Source: Bradyrhizobium sp. CCBAU 53340 (GTDB taxonomy: Bacteria; Pseudomonadota; Alphaproteobacteria; Rhizobiales; Xanthobacteraceae). From it: a stretch of DNA of 64,000 nucleotides. Position numbers and translations under genes: made by a program. Shown here piece by piece: positions 37,615 to 47,576 of this stretch (positions are counted from its first letter, which is position 1; every line of letters starts with the position of its first letter). The stretch covers positions 1 to 64,000 of the forward strand of contig NZ_CP030055.1 in NCBI RefSeq assembly GCF_015291645.1, in the 5' to 3' direction. Under the pieces are notes generated by a model, which saw only the letters and a list, made by a program, of their open reading frames with translations, did not search any database and was not told the DNA's origin.

Positions 37615-37699
37615 CGTCATGCCCGGGCTTGTCCCGGGCATCCACGTTTTGGCCCCAGCCGAAGCGGCATGGATGGCCGGGACAAGCCCGGCCATGACG
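37615..37699. repeat. Palindromic intergenic repeat, family 1
   Basis: CGTCATGCCCGGGCTTGTCC at the left is inverted to GGACAAGCCCGGCCATGACG at the right, making a long stem. It begins 27 bases after the trpS stop. Confidence 0.85.
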
Positions 37700-37840
37700 A
37701 TGCAGATACATTTCCGTCAACTAACTCGCTGAAATGACAGCGGAACGGCCGTTTCGCCCCTTGATCGTGCGTTCCCCGTCGCCATCTGCTAGGGAAGAGA
37801 GCACGCGCCGGCCTTGAACCGGCGACGTCTGGAGAAACCC

Positions 37841-38410
37841 ATGTTCATTCAAACCGAAGCCACCCCCAATCCCGCCACGCTGAAATTCATTCCCGGCCGC
37901 GTCGTTTCCGACGGCAGCCCGATGGAATTTTCGAGCCGCGACGCGGCAACGCGTTCGCCGCTCGCCGAGAAGCTGTTCGAGGTCCCCGGCGTCACCGGCG
38001 TGTTCTACGGATCCGACTTCATCACCGTGACCAAGACCAGCGGTGAATGGCAGCAGCTCAAGCCCGCGATCCTGGGGGCCATCATGGAGCACTACATGTC
38101 CGGCGCGCCGCTGCTCGCCGACGGCGCGGCTGCAAGCGATGTCGAGCTCGACGATGAAGACGAATTCTTCGACGAAGCCGACGCCGAGACGGTCGACATG
38201 ATCAAGGACCTGATCGAGACGCGGGTGCGGCCGGCGGTCGCCAATGACGGCGGCGACATCACCTTCCGCGGCTTCAAGGACGGCATCGTCTACCTCAATA
38301 TGAAGGGCGCCTGCTCGGGCTGCCCGTCCTCGACCGCGACGCTCCAGCACGGTATCCAGAACCTGCTCAAGCACTTCGTGCCCGACGTGGTCGAAGTCCG
38401 GCCGATGTAA
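37841..38410 (+). CDS. Nfu-type iron-sulfur cluster carrier (NifU family)
   Basis: A 189-residue Fe-S scaffold or carrier protein. The N-terminal Nfu_N domain begins FIQTEATPNPATLKFIPGR. A short acidic linker (DDEDEFFDEADAET) leads to the C-terminal NifU domain with the cluster-binding CxxC, ACSGCPSS. This is the Nfu1-like architecture that delivers clusters to client enzymes such as lipoyl synthase or aconitase. ATG 37841 was chosen over 37814, because the family starts at MFIQTEATPNP. Confidence 0.93.
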   Translation: MFIQTEATPNPATLKFIPGRVVSDGSPMEFSSRDAATRSPLAEKLFEVPGVTGVFYGSDFITVTKTSGEWQQLKPAILGAIMEHYMSGAPLLADGAAASDVELDDEDEFFDEADAETVDMIKDLIETRVRPAVANDGGDITFRGFKDGIVYLNMKGACSGCPSSTATLQHGIQNLLKHFVPDVVEVRPM

Positions 38411-38438
38411 ATTGCGCGATCGGCGCACCGATCGTTTC

Positions 38439-38520
38439 CGTCATGCCCGGGCTTGTCCCGGGCATCCACGTTTTTGGAGCTGCAAAGTCGTGGATGGCCG
38501 CGTCAAGCCCGGCCATGACG
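38439..38520. repeat. Palindromic intergenic repeat, family 1
   Basis: CGTCATGCCCGGGCTTGTCC at the left and GCGTCAAGCCCGGCCATGACG-type sequence at the right. It lies 28 bases after the nfu stop and separates it from tsaB. Confidence 0.85.
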
Positions 38521-38566
38521 GCAAGAAGCTTGGGCATCATCCGGTTGGCAATGCTATGATTGCGAC

Positions 38567-39259
38567 ATGCTGATCCTTGCCATCGATACCGCGCTGGAAG
38601 CATGCGCGGCCGCCGTTCTCGACACCGACGCCGGCGAGCTCCTTGCGCAGGAGCAGCTTCTCATGAAGCGCGGCCACGCCGAGGCGCTGATGCCGATGAT
38701 CGCGCGCGTGATGCAGTCGGCCAATGCCGCGTTCACGGCACTCGACCGGGTCGCTGTCACCGTCGGTCCCGGCAGCTTCACCGGCCTGCGCGTCGGCATT
38801 TCGGCGGCGCGCGGTCTTGCCCTTGCGGCCAAGCGGCCGGCCGTCGGGCTGACGACCTTGTCCGCCTATGCGGCCGCCATCGTCGGCCAGAGCCGGTCGG
38901 CGCCGGTGATCTCGGCGATCGATGCGCGGCACGATCACGTCTATTTCCAGATCGTCGGCGGCGACGGCAGCCAGCTGGTGCGGCCGGCCATCGCTCCCAT
39001 CGACGAGGCGATCGCGGCCTCGCAATTCGGTGCGCCGCATCTGGTCGGCAATGCCGCCAAGATTCTCGCCGAGCGCTGGCCAAAGAATGGACCGCAGCCG
39101 GTTTCGGTCGACGCGCAGCCTGCGCCCGACATCAGCTGGGTCGCATGGCTCGGCGCCGCGGCCAATCCCGGCACCAATCCGGCTCGGCCGTTCTATCTGA
39201 AGGCGCCCGATGCAAAACCGGCCGCGCTGCCGCCGCTTGCGCACGCCGCCAGCTCATGA
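38567..39259 (+). CDS. tsaB: tRNA threonylcarbamoyladenosine biosynthesis protein TsaB
   Basis: TsaB is a partner of TsaD and TsaE in making t6A37 on ANN-decoding tRNAs. The 230-residue ASKHA-fold protein begins MLILAIDTALEACAAAVLD, has VGPGSFTGLRVGISAARGLAL, and lacks the metal-binding His pair of TsaD, as TsaB should. rimI overlaps its stop codon (ATGATG at 39256), a common bacterial pairing. Confidence 0.96.
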   Translation: MLILAIDTALEACAAAVLDTDAGELLAQEQLLMKRGHAEALMPMIARVMQSANAAFTALDRVAVTVGPGSFTGLRVGISAARGLALAAKRPAVGLTTLSAYAAAIVGQSRSAPVISAIDARHDHVYFQIVGGDGSQLVRPAIAPIDEAIAASQFGAPHLVGNAAKILAERWPKNGPQPVSVDAQPAPDISWVAWLGAAANPGTNPARPFYLKAPDAKPAALPPLAHAASS

Positions 39260-39741
39260 TGGGCTGGATATCGGAATGGTGGCGGGGCGGTACGGCCGTC
39301 GTCGAACCCGCCACTGCGCGCGACGCAGCGCGGCTGGCGCAGCTGCATGGCGCCTCTTTCGCGCGCGGCTGGGGCGAAAGCGAATTCGAAGCCATGCTCA
39401 GCGAGCGCAACACGCTCATTCATCGCTTGCGCCTGGGGCGCAAGACGATTGGCTTTGCGGTGTCGCGGATTGGCGCGGACGAAGCCGAGATCCTTTCGGT
39501 CGCGGTCGATCCGGCCCATCGCGGCCACGGCCTCTCCCGCACGCTGCTGATGACCCATCTCGGTCACCTCGCCGGACGCGGCGTGCGCACGATATTTCTG
39601 GAAGTCGAGGAGAACAACCAGCCGGCACGACGGCTCTACGACCGGGGCGGATTCGTGGTGGTCGGGCGCCGCGAACGCTACTATAAGCAGGCCAACGGGG
39701 AACAATTGAACGCACTACTGATGCGACGTGACTTGTCGTAA
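39256..39741 (+). CDS. rimI: Ribosomal protein bS18 alanine N-acetyltransferase RimI
   Basis: GNAT acetyltransferase of 161 residues that acetylates the N-terminus of ribosomal protein S18. It has the acetyl-CoA loop region VDPAHRGHGLSRTLLMTHLGHLAGRGVRTIFLEV and the RimI-typical ARRLYDRGGFVVVGRRERYY. It starts at the first of two ATGs (39256, 39262 by phase) inside the tsaB stop, which couples the two. An open frame continues upstream inside tsaB but is only a shadow. Confidence 0.93.
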   Translation: MMGWISEWWRGGTAVVEPATARDAARLAQLHGASFARGWGESEFEAMLSERNTLIHRLRLGRKTIGFAVSRIGADEAEILSVAVDPAHRGHGLSRTLLMTHLGHLAGRGVRTIFLEVEENNQPARRLYDRGGFVVVGRRERYYKQANGEQLNALLMRRDLS

Positions 39742-39779
39742 CATCGATGGCAGAGAACGCCCCGTCAGGCGGATACGAT

Positions 39780-40235
39780 ATGACCGGACTTAAACCCTCT
39801 TCGGCATCCAAGGCGACCGGCATCGAGGCGCGCTGTGCCGCCACCGGCATGCGCATGACCGAGCAGCGCCGCGTCATCGCGCGCGTGCTTGCGGAAGCGG
39901 TCGATCATCCCGACGTCGAGGAACTGTACCGGCGCTGCGTCGCGGTCGACGACAAGATCTCGATCTCGACGGTCTATCGTACCGTCAAGCTGTTCGAGGA
40001 CGCCGGTATCATCGAACGCCATGATTTTCGCGAGGGCCGCGCGCGCTACGAGACGATGCGCGATAGCCACCACGACCACCTCATCAACCTGCGCGACGGC
40101 AAGGTGATCGAGTTCACCTCGGAAGAAATCGAGAAGCTCCAGGCCGAGATCGCCCGCAAGCTCGGCTACAAGCTGGTCGACCACCGCCTCGAGCTCTATT
40201 GCGTGCCGCTCGACGACGACAAGCCGACGTCTTGA
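39780..40235 (+). CDS. fur: Ferric uptake regulator Fur
   Basis: Iron-responsive repressor of 151 residues, starting MTGLKPSSASKATGIE. The winged helix carries ISISTVYRTVKLFEDAGII and the metal-site segment is DSHHDHLINLRDGKVIEF. The CxxC structural zinc motif of E. coli Fur is absent; the only C-terminal cysteine is in LELYCVPLD. In Bradyrhizobium japonicum Fur acts on the irr promoter. ATG 39780 has AGGCGG before it; ATG 39747 (11 residues longer) is possible. It follows rimI closely and overlaps or abuts a HAD gene. Confidence 0.93.
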   Translation: MTGLKPSSASKATGIEARCAATGMRMTEQRRVIARVLAEAVDHPDVEELYRRCVAVDDKISISTVYRTVKLFEDAGIIERHDFREGRARYETMRDSHHDHLINLRDGKVIEFTSEEIEKLQAEIARKLGYKLVDHRLELYCVPLDDDKPTS

Positions 40236-40240
40236 GTCTC

Positions 40241-40921
40241 GTGCCAATAGACCTCATCATCTTCGATTGCGACGGCGTGCTCGTGGACAGCGAGGTGATC
40301 TCCTGCCAGGCACATGCGAATGCGCTGACGCGCCACGGCTATCCGATCACGTCGGAGCAGGTGGCCGAACGCTTCCTTGGCCGTGCGACAAAACAGGCCA
40401 ATTTCGAGATCGAAACCGAGCTCGGCCGCAAGCTGCCCGAGGCCTATCACGGCGATCTTCAGGACGAGCTGTTTCGCGCGTTCGAAGCCGACCTCGCGGC
40501 GATCCGTGGCATCCACGACGTGCTCGACGTCGTGACGCAACGTGTCTGCGTTGCCTCGAGCGGCTCGCATCAGCGCATGCAGGTGAGCCTCGGAACCACC
40601 GGCCTCTATGAGCGCCTCGCGCCACACATCTTCTCGTCTTCGCAGGTGGCGAACGGCAAGCCGGCACCAGACCTGTTCCTGTTCGCAGCCAAGCAGATGG
40701 GCGTGTCGCCGGAGCGCTGTGTCGTGATCGAGGACAGCCTCGCGGGCATTGCCGGCGCGCGGGCGGCCGGGATGAAGGTGTTCGGCTTTTACGGGGGTAG
40801 CCATTGCGGGGCCGGCCATGCCGAGACCCTGCGCCAGGCCGGCGCCGATCTGACCTTCTCGGACATGCATCAATTGCCGGAGCTGGTCCGGCGGGTCGCG
40901 GCGGACGCCCTAACGGGCTGA
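40241..40921 (+). CDS. HAD-superfamily hydrolase (phosphoglycolate phosphatase/beta-phosphoglucomutase-like)
   Basis: The 226-residue protein has all four HAD motifs: DCDGVLVDSE (nucleophile), VASSGSHQRM (motif II), the Lys region NGKPAPDLFLFAAKQMG, and VIEDSLAGIAGARAAG (motif IV). A helical cap after motif I places it in the beta-phosphoglucomutase-like subclass. The substrate is not evident. The start is GTG 40241; a TTG at 40232 that overlaps the fur stop (TTGA) is an alternative. Confidence 0.88.
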   Translation: MPIDLIIFDCDGVLVDSEVISCQAHANALTRHGYPITSEQVAERFLGRATKQANFEIETELGRKLPEAYHGDLQDELFRAFEADLAAIRGIHDVLDVVTQRVCVASSGSHQRMQVSLGTTGLYERLAPHIFSSSQVANGKPAPDLFLFAAKQMGVSPERCVVIEDSLAGIAGARAAGMKVFGFYGGSHCGAGHAETLRQAGADLTFSDMHQLPELVRRVAADALTG

Positions 40922-41048
40922 ATCCGGCACCAAACCTCGCGATTCCGCACTTCGCCGCCCGGGGATGGCTCTTTTGGCCCCCAATCGCTGGATTTTCGCC
41001 CCTCCAGCCTATATTTGAGGGCCGTCCTCCACCTCATCTCCAGGTTCC

Positions 41049-42446
<1,398 letters not shown>

Positions 42447-42450
42447 ACCC

Positions 42451-43509
42451 TTGCCAAAAAGCGCATCGGATTCGTCTTCTATCGCTCCCAGCCGCAAATT
42501 TGACCGCGACATGCAAGTTCCGCCCGAGACCCAGGTCGTCATCGACTTCGACGACAACCGCGCCGCATCCGCACTGGTCGGCCCTTACGGCCAGAACCTG
42601 GCGCAGATCGAGCGCCGGCTCGGCGTCGTCGTGGACTCCAAGGGCAACCACATCACCATCGGCGGCACGCGCGACGGCTGCGACGCGGCGCGCCGGGTGC
42701 TGGAGACGCTCTACGCTCACGCCGTGAAGGGGCAGGATGTCGACCAGGGCGAGGTCGAAGGCGCGATCCGCGCGGTGATCGCGCAAGGGTCCCTGTTCGA
42801 GTTCGACGCCAAATCGGCGAAGTCCGCCTTCGACAGCATTAACTTGCGCAAGCGCCCGGTGCGCGCGCGCACGGCCGCGCAGGACTCCTACATCCGCGCG
42901 CTGAAGCGCCATGAGCTGGTGTTCGGCATCGGCCCCGCCGGTACTGGCAAGACCTGGCTCGCCGTCGCGCATGCCGCGCAATTGTTCGAGCGCAAGGAAG
43001 TCGACAAGATCATCCTGTCGCGTCCCGCGGTCGAAGCCGGCGAGCGGCTCGGCTTTTTGCCCGGCGACCTCCGCGAGAAAGTCGATCCTTATCTGCGCCC
43101 AATCTACGACGCGCTTTATGACCTCATGGACGCGCGCATCGTCGAGCGCGCGCTGCAGACCGGCGAGATCGAGATCGCGCCGCTCGCCTTCATGCGCGGC
43201 CGCACGCTGACCAACGCCGCGATCATCCTCGACGAGGCGCAGAACACGACCTCGATGCAGATGAAGATGTTCCTGACGCGTTTGGGCGAGAACAGCCGCA
43301 TGATCGTCACGGGCGATCCCTCGCAGATCGATCTGCCGAACGGCCAGACCTCGGGTCTTGCCGAGGCGATGCGTCTGCTCGATGGCGTCGAGGGCATTGC
43401 ACAAGTTCATTTCAAGGCCGAGGACGTGATCCGCCACGAGCTCGTGGCACGAATCGTCGCCGCCTATGAAGGCTCGCCGCAGCGGCCGCCCGCCGGCAAC
43501 AAATCCTGA
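42451..43509 (+). CDS. phoH: PhoH family protein (PhoH-like ATPase)
   Basis: A 352-residue ATPase with an N-terminal KH-like region (GPYGQNLAQIERRLGVVVDS), Walker A GPAGTGKTWLAVAHA and Walker B ILDEAQNTTSMQM. PhoH neighbours YbeY throughout bacteria and is linked to RNA metabolism and ribosome quality control. The start chosen is TTG 42451 (LPKSASDSSS...), with GGAG 9 bases before it and 4 bases between it and the miaB stop. Earlier codons lie inside miaB. Confidence 0.93.
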   Translation: MPKSASDSSSIAPSRKFDRDMQVPPETQVVIDFDDNRAASALVGPYGQNLAQIERRLGVVVDSKGNHITIGGTRDGCDAARRVLETLYAHAVKGQDVDQGEVEGAIRAVIAQGSLFEFDAKSAKSAFDSINLRKRPVRARTAAQDSYIRALKRHELVFGIGPAGTGKTWLAVAHAAQLFERKEVDKIILSRPAVEAGERLGFLPGDLREKVDPYLRPIYDALYDLMDARIVERALQTGEIEIAPLAFMRGRTLTNAAIILDEAQNTTSMQMKMFLTRLGENSRMIVTGDPSQIDLPNGQTSGLAEAMRLLDGVEGIAQVHFKAEDVIRHELVARIVAAYEGSPQRPPAGNKS

Positions 43510-43568
43510 CGAGACAACAGCGGGACCCCAAGGGCGCGGACACGGCGCTCTTCGTTCCGAACAAAGCC

Positions 43569-44078
43569 ATGTCGCATTCCAACCTTCCCATCACCGAGGT
43601 CCTCGTCGTCGCCGATTGCTGGCAGAGCGAGCCTGACGCCGAAGCCGTGATCCAGCGTGCCGTTGCGGCTGCCGCCGAATCCGTCGACGAAGACGTCGCG
43701 GACGCAGAAGTGGCGGTGATGCTGACCGATGATGTCGGCATCCGCACGCTCAACAGCAACTGGCGCGGCCTGGACAAGCCGACCAACGTGCTGTCGTTTC
43801 CCGCGCTCCAGCCCGAAGGCGAGTGGAAGCCGGGCGATGCGCCGCGCATGCTCGGCGACATCGCGATCGCCTTTGAGACCATGCGGCGTGAGGCGGACGA
43901 GGAACACAAGCCGTTCGACCATCATTTGAGTCATCTCGCGGTGCATGGTTTCCTGCATTTGATCGGCTACGATCACGAGAACGACGACGACGCGGAAGAA
44001 ATGGAAGCGCTCGAAACCGAGATCCTGGCTCACCTCGGCATCCCCGATCCCTATGCAGACCGCGCGGGGACGCACTGA
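43569..44078 (+). CDS. ybeY: Endoribonuclease YbeY
   Basis: A 169-residue metal-dependent RNase for 16S rRNA 3' maturation and ribosome quality control. The zinc motif H3xH5xH is HLAVHGFLHLIGYDHE. The N-terminal half has the usual ELNxxWRGxDKPTNVLSFP pattern (LNSNWRGLDKPTNVLSFP). It is preceded by phoH and followed by corC after 1 base, the standard arrangement. Confidence 0.96.
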   Translation: MSHSNLPITEVLVVADCWQSEPDAEAVIQRAVAAAAESVDEDVADAEVAVMLTDDVGIRTLNSNWRGLDKPTNVLSFPALQPEGEWKPGDAPRMLGDIAIAFETMRREADEEHKPFDHHLSHLAVHGFLHLIGYDHENDDDAEEMEALETEILAHLGIPDPYADRAGTH

Positions 44079-44079
44079 G

Positions 44080-45198
44080 ATGCCGGATTCAGACCCTATC
44101 CACGACAATCCGCGCAACACGGCCAACCTGCCGGCCGTGGTGACGCCCGGCGAAGTCATGCGCCCGACGGCGGAAGGCTGGCTGCTGCGCGCCATCCGCA
44201 CGCTGTTCGGCTGGAAGGCCGGCTCGGTGCGCGACGATCTCCAGGTCGTGCTCGACGCGTCGACGCCCGACGACACCGGCTTCTCCGCGGTCGAGCGCAC
44301 CATGCTGCGCAATATCCTCGGCCTGCACGAGCGCCGCATCGCCGACGTCATGGTGCATCGTGCCGACATCATCGCGGTGAAGCGCGACATCCCGCTCGGC
44401 GAATTGATGGACCGGTTCGAGCGCGCCGGCCATTCGCGCCTCGTCGTCTACAACGAGACGCTGGACGATCCCGTCGGCATCGTCCACATCCGCGACCTGC
44501 TCGCCTTCATGACGGCGCGTGCGCGGGTGTCGGAGGCGACCAAGACCAAGCGCAAGAAGCCGCTGCCGGCCGGGCTCGATCTGAAGGCCGTGGACCTGGC
44601 ACTGCCGCTGCATGAAGCGCGCATCATCCGCAAGCTGCTCTACGTCCCGCCATCGATGCGGGCGATCGACCTGCTGGCGCAGATGCAGGCGACGCGCATT
44701 CACCTGGCGCTGGTCGTCGACGAATATGGCGGCAGCGACGGCCTGGTTTCGCTCGAGGACATCGTCGAGCAGATCGTCGGCGAGATCGACGACGAGCATG
44801 ACAGCGACGAGCCGCCGTCGATCGTGCGGCTGCCAGACAATGCCTTCATCGCCGACGCCCGCGCCAGCCTCGACGACGTCCGCACCGTGATCGGCGAAGA
44901 CTTCGTCACCGGCGAGGCCGGCGAGGAGGTGGAGACGCTGGGCGGCTATCTCGTCAGCTTCGTCGGACGGCTGCCGGTGCGCGGCGAGGTGATCTCGGGC
45001 CCCGGCACTTACGAGGTCGAGGTGCTCGATGCCGATCCGCGCCGCGTCAAGCGGCTGCGGATCTCGACCCGGAAGGAACGCCCCACACCGCGCACCCAGC
45101 GCGAGAGAAGCCGTCGCGAGGCCGCTCCGGACAGCGGCCAGCCGCCGGCCGGTGAAGCGCCGACCCCGCCACCTGCCGACGGGACCGGCCCGCAGTGA
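44080..45198 (+). CDS. CorC/HlyC-type hemolysin-related CBS-domain protein
   Basis: The 372-residue soluble protein has two CBS domains (about 90-230) with ERTMLRNILGLHERRIADVMVHR and RLVVYNETLDDPVGIVHIRD. A CorC_HlyC C-terminal domain (about 255-335) has the LGGYLVSFVGRLPVRGEV pattern. A basic/Pro tail closes it. CorC is linked to Mg/Co efflux; the partner transporter is not in this window. It starts 1 base after the ybeY stop and its own stop overlaps the lnt GTG. Confidence 0.92.
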   Translation: MPDSDPIHDNPRNTANLPAVVTPGEVMRPTAEGWLLRAIRTLFGWKAGSVRDDLQVVLDASTPDDTGFSAVERTMLRNILGLHERRIADVMVHRADIIAVKRDIPLGELMDRFERAGHSRLVVYNETLDDPVGIVHIRDLLAFMTARARVSEATKTKRKKPLPAGLDLKAVDLALPLHEARIIRKLLYVPPSMRAIDLLAQMQATRIHLALVVDEYGGSDGLVSLEDIVEQIVGEIDDEHDSDEPPSIVRLPDNAFIADARASLDDVRTVIGEDFVTGEAGEEVETLGGYLVSFVGRLPVRGEVISGPGTYEVEVLDADPRRVKRLRISTRKERPTPRTQRERSRREAAPDSGQPPAGEAPTPPPADGTGPQ

Positions 45199-46808
45199 GC
45201 GTGTTCCAGCGTTTCAAGCAGATTGCACTTGCCATCATCCTGACCTGGGGATGGAAACGCGCGTTGCTGGCGATGGCCTGCGGCGCGCTCTCGGTGCTGG
45301 CGCTGGCGCCATTCAACGTCTTTCCGGTGCTGTTCATCACCTTTCCTGTGTTGGTCTGGCTGATCGACGGCGCCGGGGCCGGCCGCTACGGCGGCGTCCC
45401 CGCCGCAGCGCTGACCGGCTACTGGTTCGGGCTCGGCTATTTCGTCCCCGGTCTCTACTGGATCGGCTACGCCTTCTTCGTCGACGCCGACGTGTTCGCC
45501 TGGCTGACGCCGTTCGCCGTGCTGGGCCTGCCGGCCTATCTCTCGATCTACACGGCGATCGGTTTCGCGCTCGCCCGCCTGCTCTGGACCAAGGATGCCA
45601 CCCGCATTCTCGCGCTCGCCGCAAGCCTCACGGTGAGCGAATGGTTGCGCGGGCACATGCTCACCGGCTTTCCCTGGAACGCCTTCGGCTATGCGCTCTC
45701 GGAGCCGCTGGCGCTGGCGCAGACCTCATCCCTCATCGGTCAGTGGGGCATGACGTTTCTCGCGGTTGCGATCTTCGCGAGCCCGGCGGTGCTGATCGAC
45801 CGCACCCGCGACCGCAAGCTCGCGTGGCGCGTGCCGGCCGCGGCACTCGCGCTGCTGGTCGTCATGGGCATCTTCGGCGCGATCCGCATGTCGCTGCATC
45901 CGACCACCATGGTTGCGGGTGCCAAGCTGCGCCTGATGCAGCCGAACCTCCAGCAGGACCTCAAATTCAACTACTCCGCCAAGGCGGAGGTGATGAAGAA
46001 ATATCTGGCGCTGTCGGACCGCGCATCCGGGCCGCAATCTTCAGGCGTCGGCGCCGCCACCATCCTGATCTGGCCGGAATCGGCGTTTCCGTTCTTCCTG
46101 ACCCGCGAAGCCGACGCGATGGCGCAAATCGCCGAGCTGCTGCCCAAGGGCACGGTGCTGATCACCGGCTCGGTCCGCGCTCCCGATCTGCCTCAGGGCA
46201 CGCCGATCACGCGGGCCTATAATTCGATCTATGTGATCGACCACGACGGCAGCGTGCTCGCCGTCTACGACAAGCTGCACCTGGTTCCGTTCGGCGAATA
46301 TCTTCCGTACCAGAATCTCATGGAGAAGCTCGGCTTCGAGCAGCTGACGAGGATGCGCGGCGGCTTCATTCCCGGCGAGGTGCGGCACGCGTTACCGGTG
46401 CCGGGGGCGCCGCCCGCCCTGCCGCTGATCTGCTACGAGGCGATCTTCCCCGACGAGGTCGGCACGCGCGACCAGCGCCCAGGCTGGATGGTCAATCTCA
46501 CCAATGACGGCTGGTTCGGCATCTCGACCGGCCCGTACCAGCATCTGGAGCAGGCGCGGATGCGCGCCATCGAGCTCGGACTGCCGCTGGTTCGCTCCGC
46601 CAATACCGGCATCTCCGCGGTGATCGATCCGGTGGGGCGCACGGTGGCCAGCCTCGGTTTGGGGATCGAGGGCATTTTGGATGCAAATCTGCCCACCGCA
46701 ATCCCGCCCACGATCTATGCGAAGGTCGGCGACATCCCCGCAGCCATGCTCGTCGCGCTGGCTGTGATTTTGGCGGTGCGACGCCGCGTTGCCAAACGGC
46801 ACCCCTGA
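45195..46808 (+). CDS. lnt: Apolipoprotein N-acyltransferase
   Basis: Lnt adds the third acyl chain to the N-terminal Cys of lipoproteins in the inner membrane. The 537-residue product has about six to seven N-terminal helices, then a nitrilase-fold domain. The catalytic triad regions are visible: Glu in WPESAFPFF, Lys in YDKLHLVPFGEYLP and Cys in ICYEAIFPDE. The start is GTG 45195 in a GTGA overlap with corC. It would act on the lipoprotein-like paralogues at 4173 and 7289 among others. Confidence 0.95.
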   Translation: MSVFQRFKQIALAIILTWGWKRALLAMACGALSVLALAPFNVFPVLFITFPVLVWLIDGAGAGRYGGVPAAALTGYWFGLGYFVPGLYWIGYAFFVDADVFAWLTPFAVLGLPAYLSIYTAIGFALARLLWTKDATRILALAASLTVSEWLRGHMLTGFPWNAFGYALSEPLALAQTSSLIGQWGMTFLAVAIFASPAVLIDRTRDRKLAWRVPAAALALLVVMGIFGAIRMSLHPTTMVAGAKLRLMQPNLQQDLKFNYSAKAEVMKKYLALSDRASGPQSSGVGAATILIWPESAFPFFLTREADAMAQIAELLPKGTVLITGSVRAPDLPQGTPITRAYNSIYVIDHDGSVLAVYDKLHLVPFGEYLPYQNLMEKLGFEQLTRMRGGFIPGEVRHALPVPGAPPALPLICYEAIFPDEVGTRDQRPGWMVNLTNDGWFGISTGPYQHLEQARMRAIELGLPLVRSANTGISAVIDPVGRTVASLGLGIEGILDANLPTAIPPTIYAKVGDIPAAMLVALAVILAVRRRVAKRHP

Positions 46809-46978
46809 TCTGATCGCGCGGCTGCCAGCGACATTCCAGCGGGGCGGCCGGAAACCTTTGACAACCGTAGTCCCACGGTTGACAGACTGCATGCGGCCTC
46901 CCCATTCTGCACCGGCTGCGCAAGACAGCGGTGCATTGCTAAATTTCTCCGCAATGTTTCCCCAATCAGAGTGAAGTT

Positions 46979-47007
46979 TTGACGTCGCTGTCACCTGAGG
47001 CAATACT
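46979..47007 (+). promoter_or_regulatory. Candidate sigma-70 promoter of the praR-like gene
   Basis: TTGACG (46979-46984), 17 bases, AATACT (47002-47007), 40 bases before the start codon. GGAGGGCTGAGGAA forms the ribosome binding site. The rest of the 238-bp gap after lnt shows no gene. Confidence 0.5.
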
Positions 47008-47046
47008 TTCGATTGCGCCCACGGTGGTGTTTGGAGGGCTGAGGAA

Positions 47047-47460
47047 ATGTCGAAAGCGCCCAACCCTGTTGACAAATATGTCGGCAGTCGCGTGCGCATG
47101 CGCCGCATCATGTTGGGCATGAGCCAGGAAAAGCTCGGCGAAGCTTTAGGCCTGACTTTCCAGCAGATTCAGAAATACGAGAAGGGCACGAACCGGGTCG
47201 GCGCAAGCCGTATCCAGCAGATTGCCGAGATTCTCCAGGTGCCGGTGTCGTTCCTGTTCGAGGGCGGACCGAGCGGCGTCGCCGGCCCCGACGGCTTCGC
47301 CGAAGGCGCATCACCCTCCTATGTCTCGGACTTCCTCGCGACATCAGAAGGGCTCGCGCTCACCAAGGCGTTCACCCGAATCACCGATTCGAAGCTGCGC
47401 CGTTCGATCGTCGACCTGGTCGAGCAGATCGCCGCCCGCGAAGGCCCGGACAAGCGCTGA
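47047..47460 (+). CDS. XRE-family regulator, PraR/PhrR-like
   Basis: The 137-residue protein has an N-terminal Cro/C1 helix-turn-helix: YVGSRVRMRRIMLGMSQEKLGEALGLTFQQIQKYEKG, then TNRVGASRIQQIAEIL. A C-terminal helical region (about 95-130) probably mediates dimerisation. The sequence and the position after lnt match the rhizobial PraR/PhrR group, which regulates attachment, biofilm and stress or symbiosis genes in other rhizobia. Its role here is inferred from the family. Confidence 0.85.
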   Translation: MSKAPNPVDKYVGSRVRMRRIMLGMSQEKLGEALGLTFQQIQKYEKGTNRVGASRIQQIAEILQVPVSFLFEGGPSGVAGPDGFAEGASPSYVSDFLATSEGLALTKAFTRITDSKLRRSIVDLVEQIAAREGPDKR

Positions 47461-47576
47461 CGCGGCGCATCATTCCGATTTGAGACTGAGCCAAATCTGG
47501 CCTATGTCGTCATTTGCGGACCGCGCCTTGCGCTGCCTCCGCGGAAGTGATGCGATTCGAAGGCACAGATACGTCC

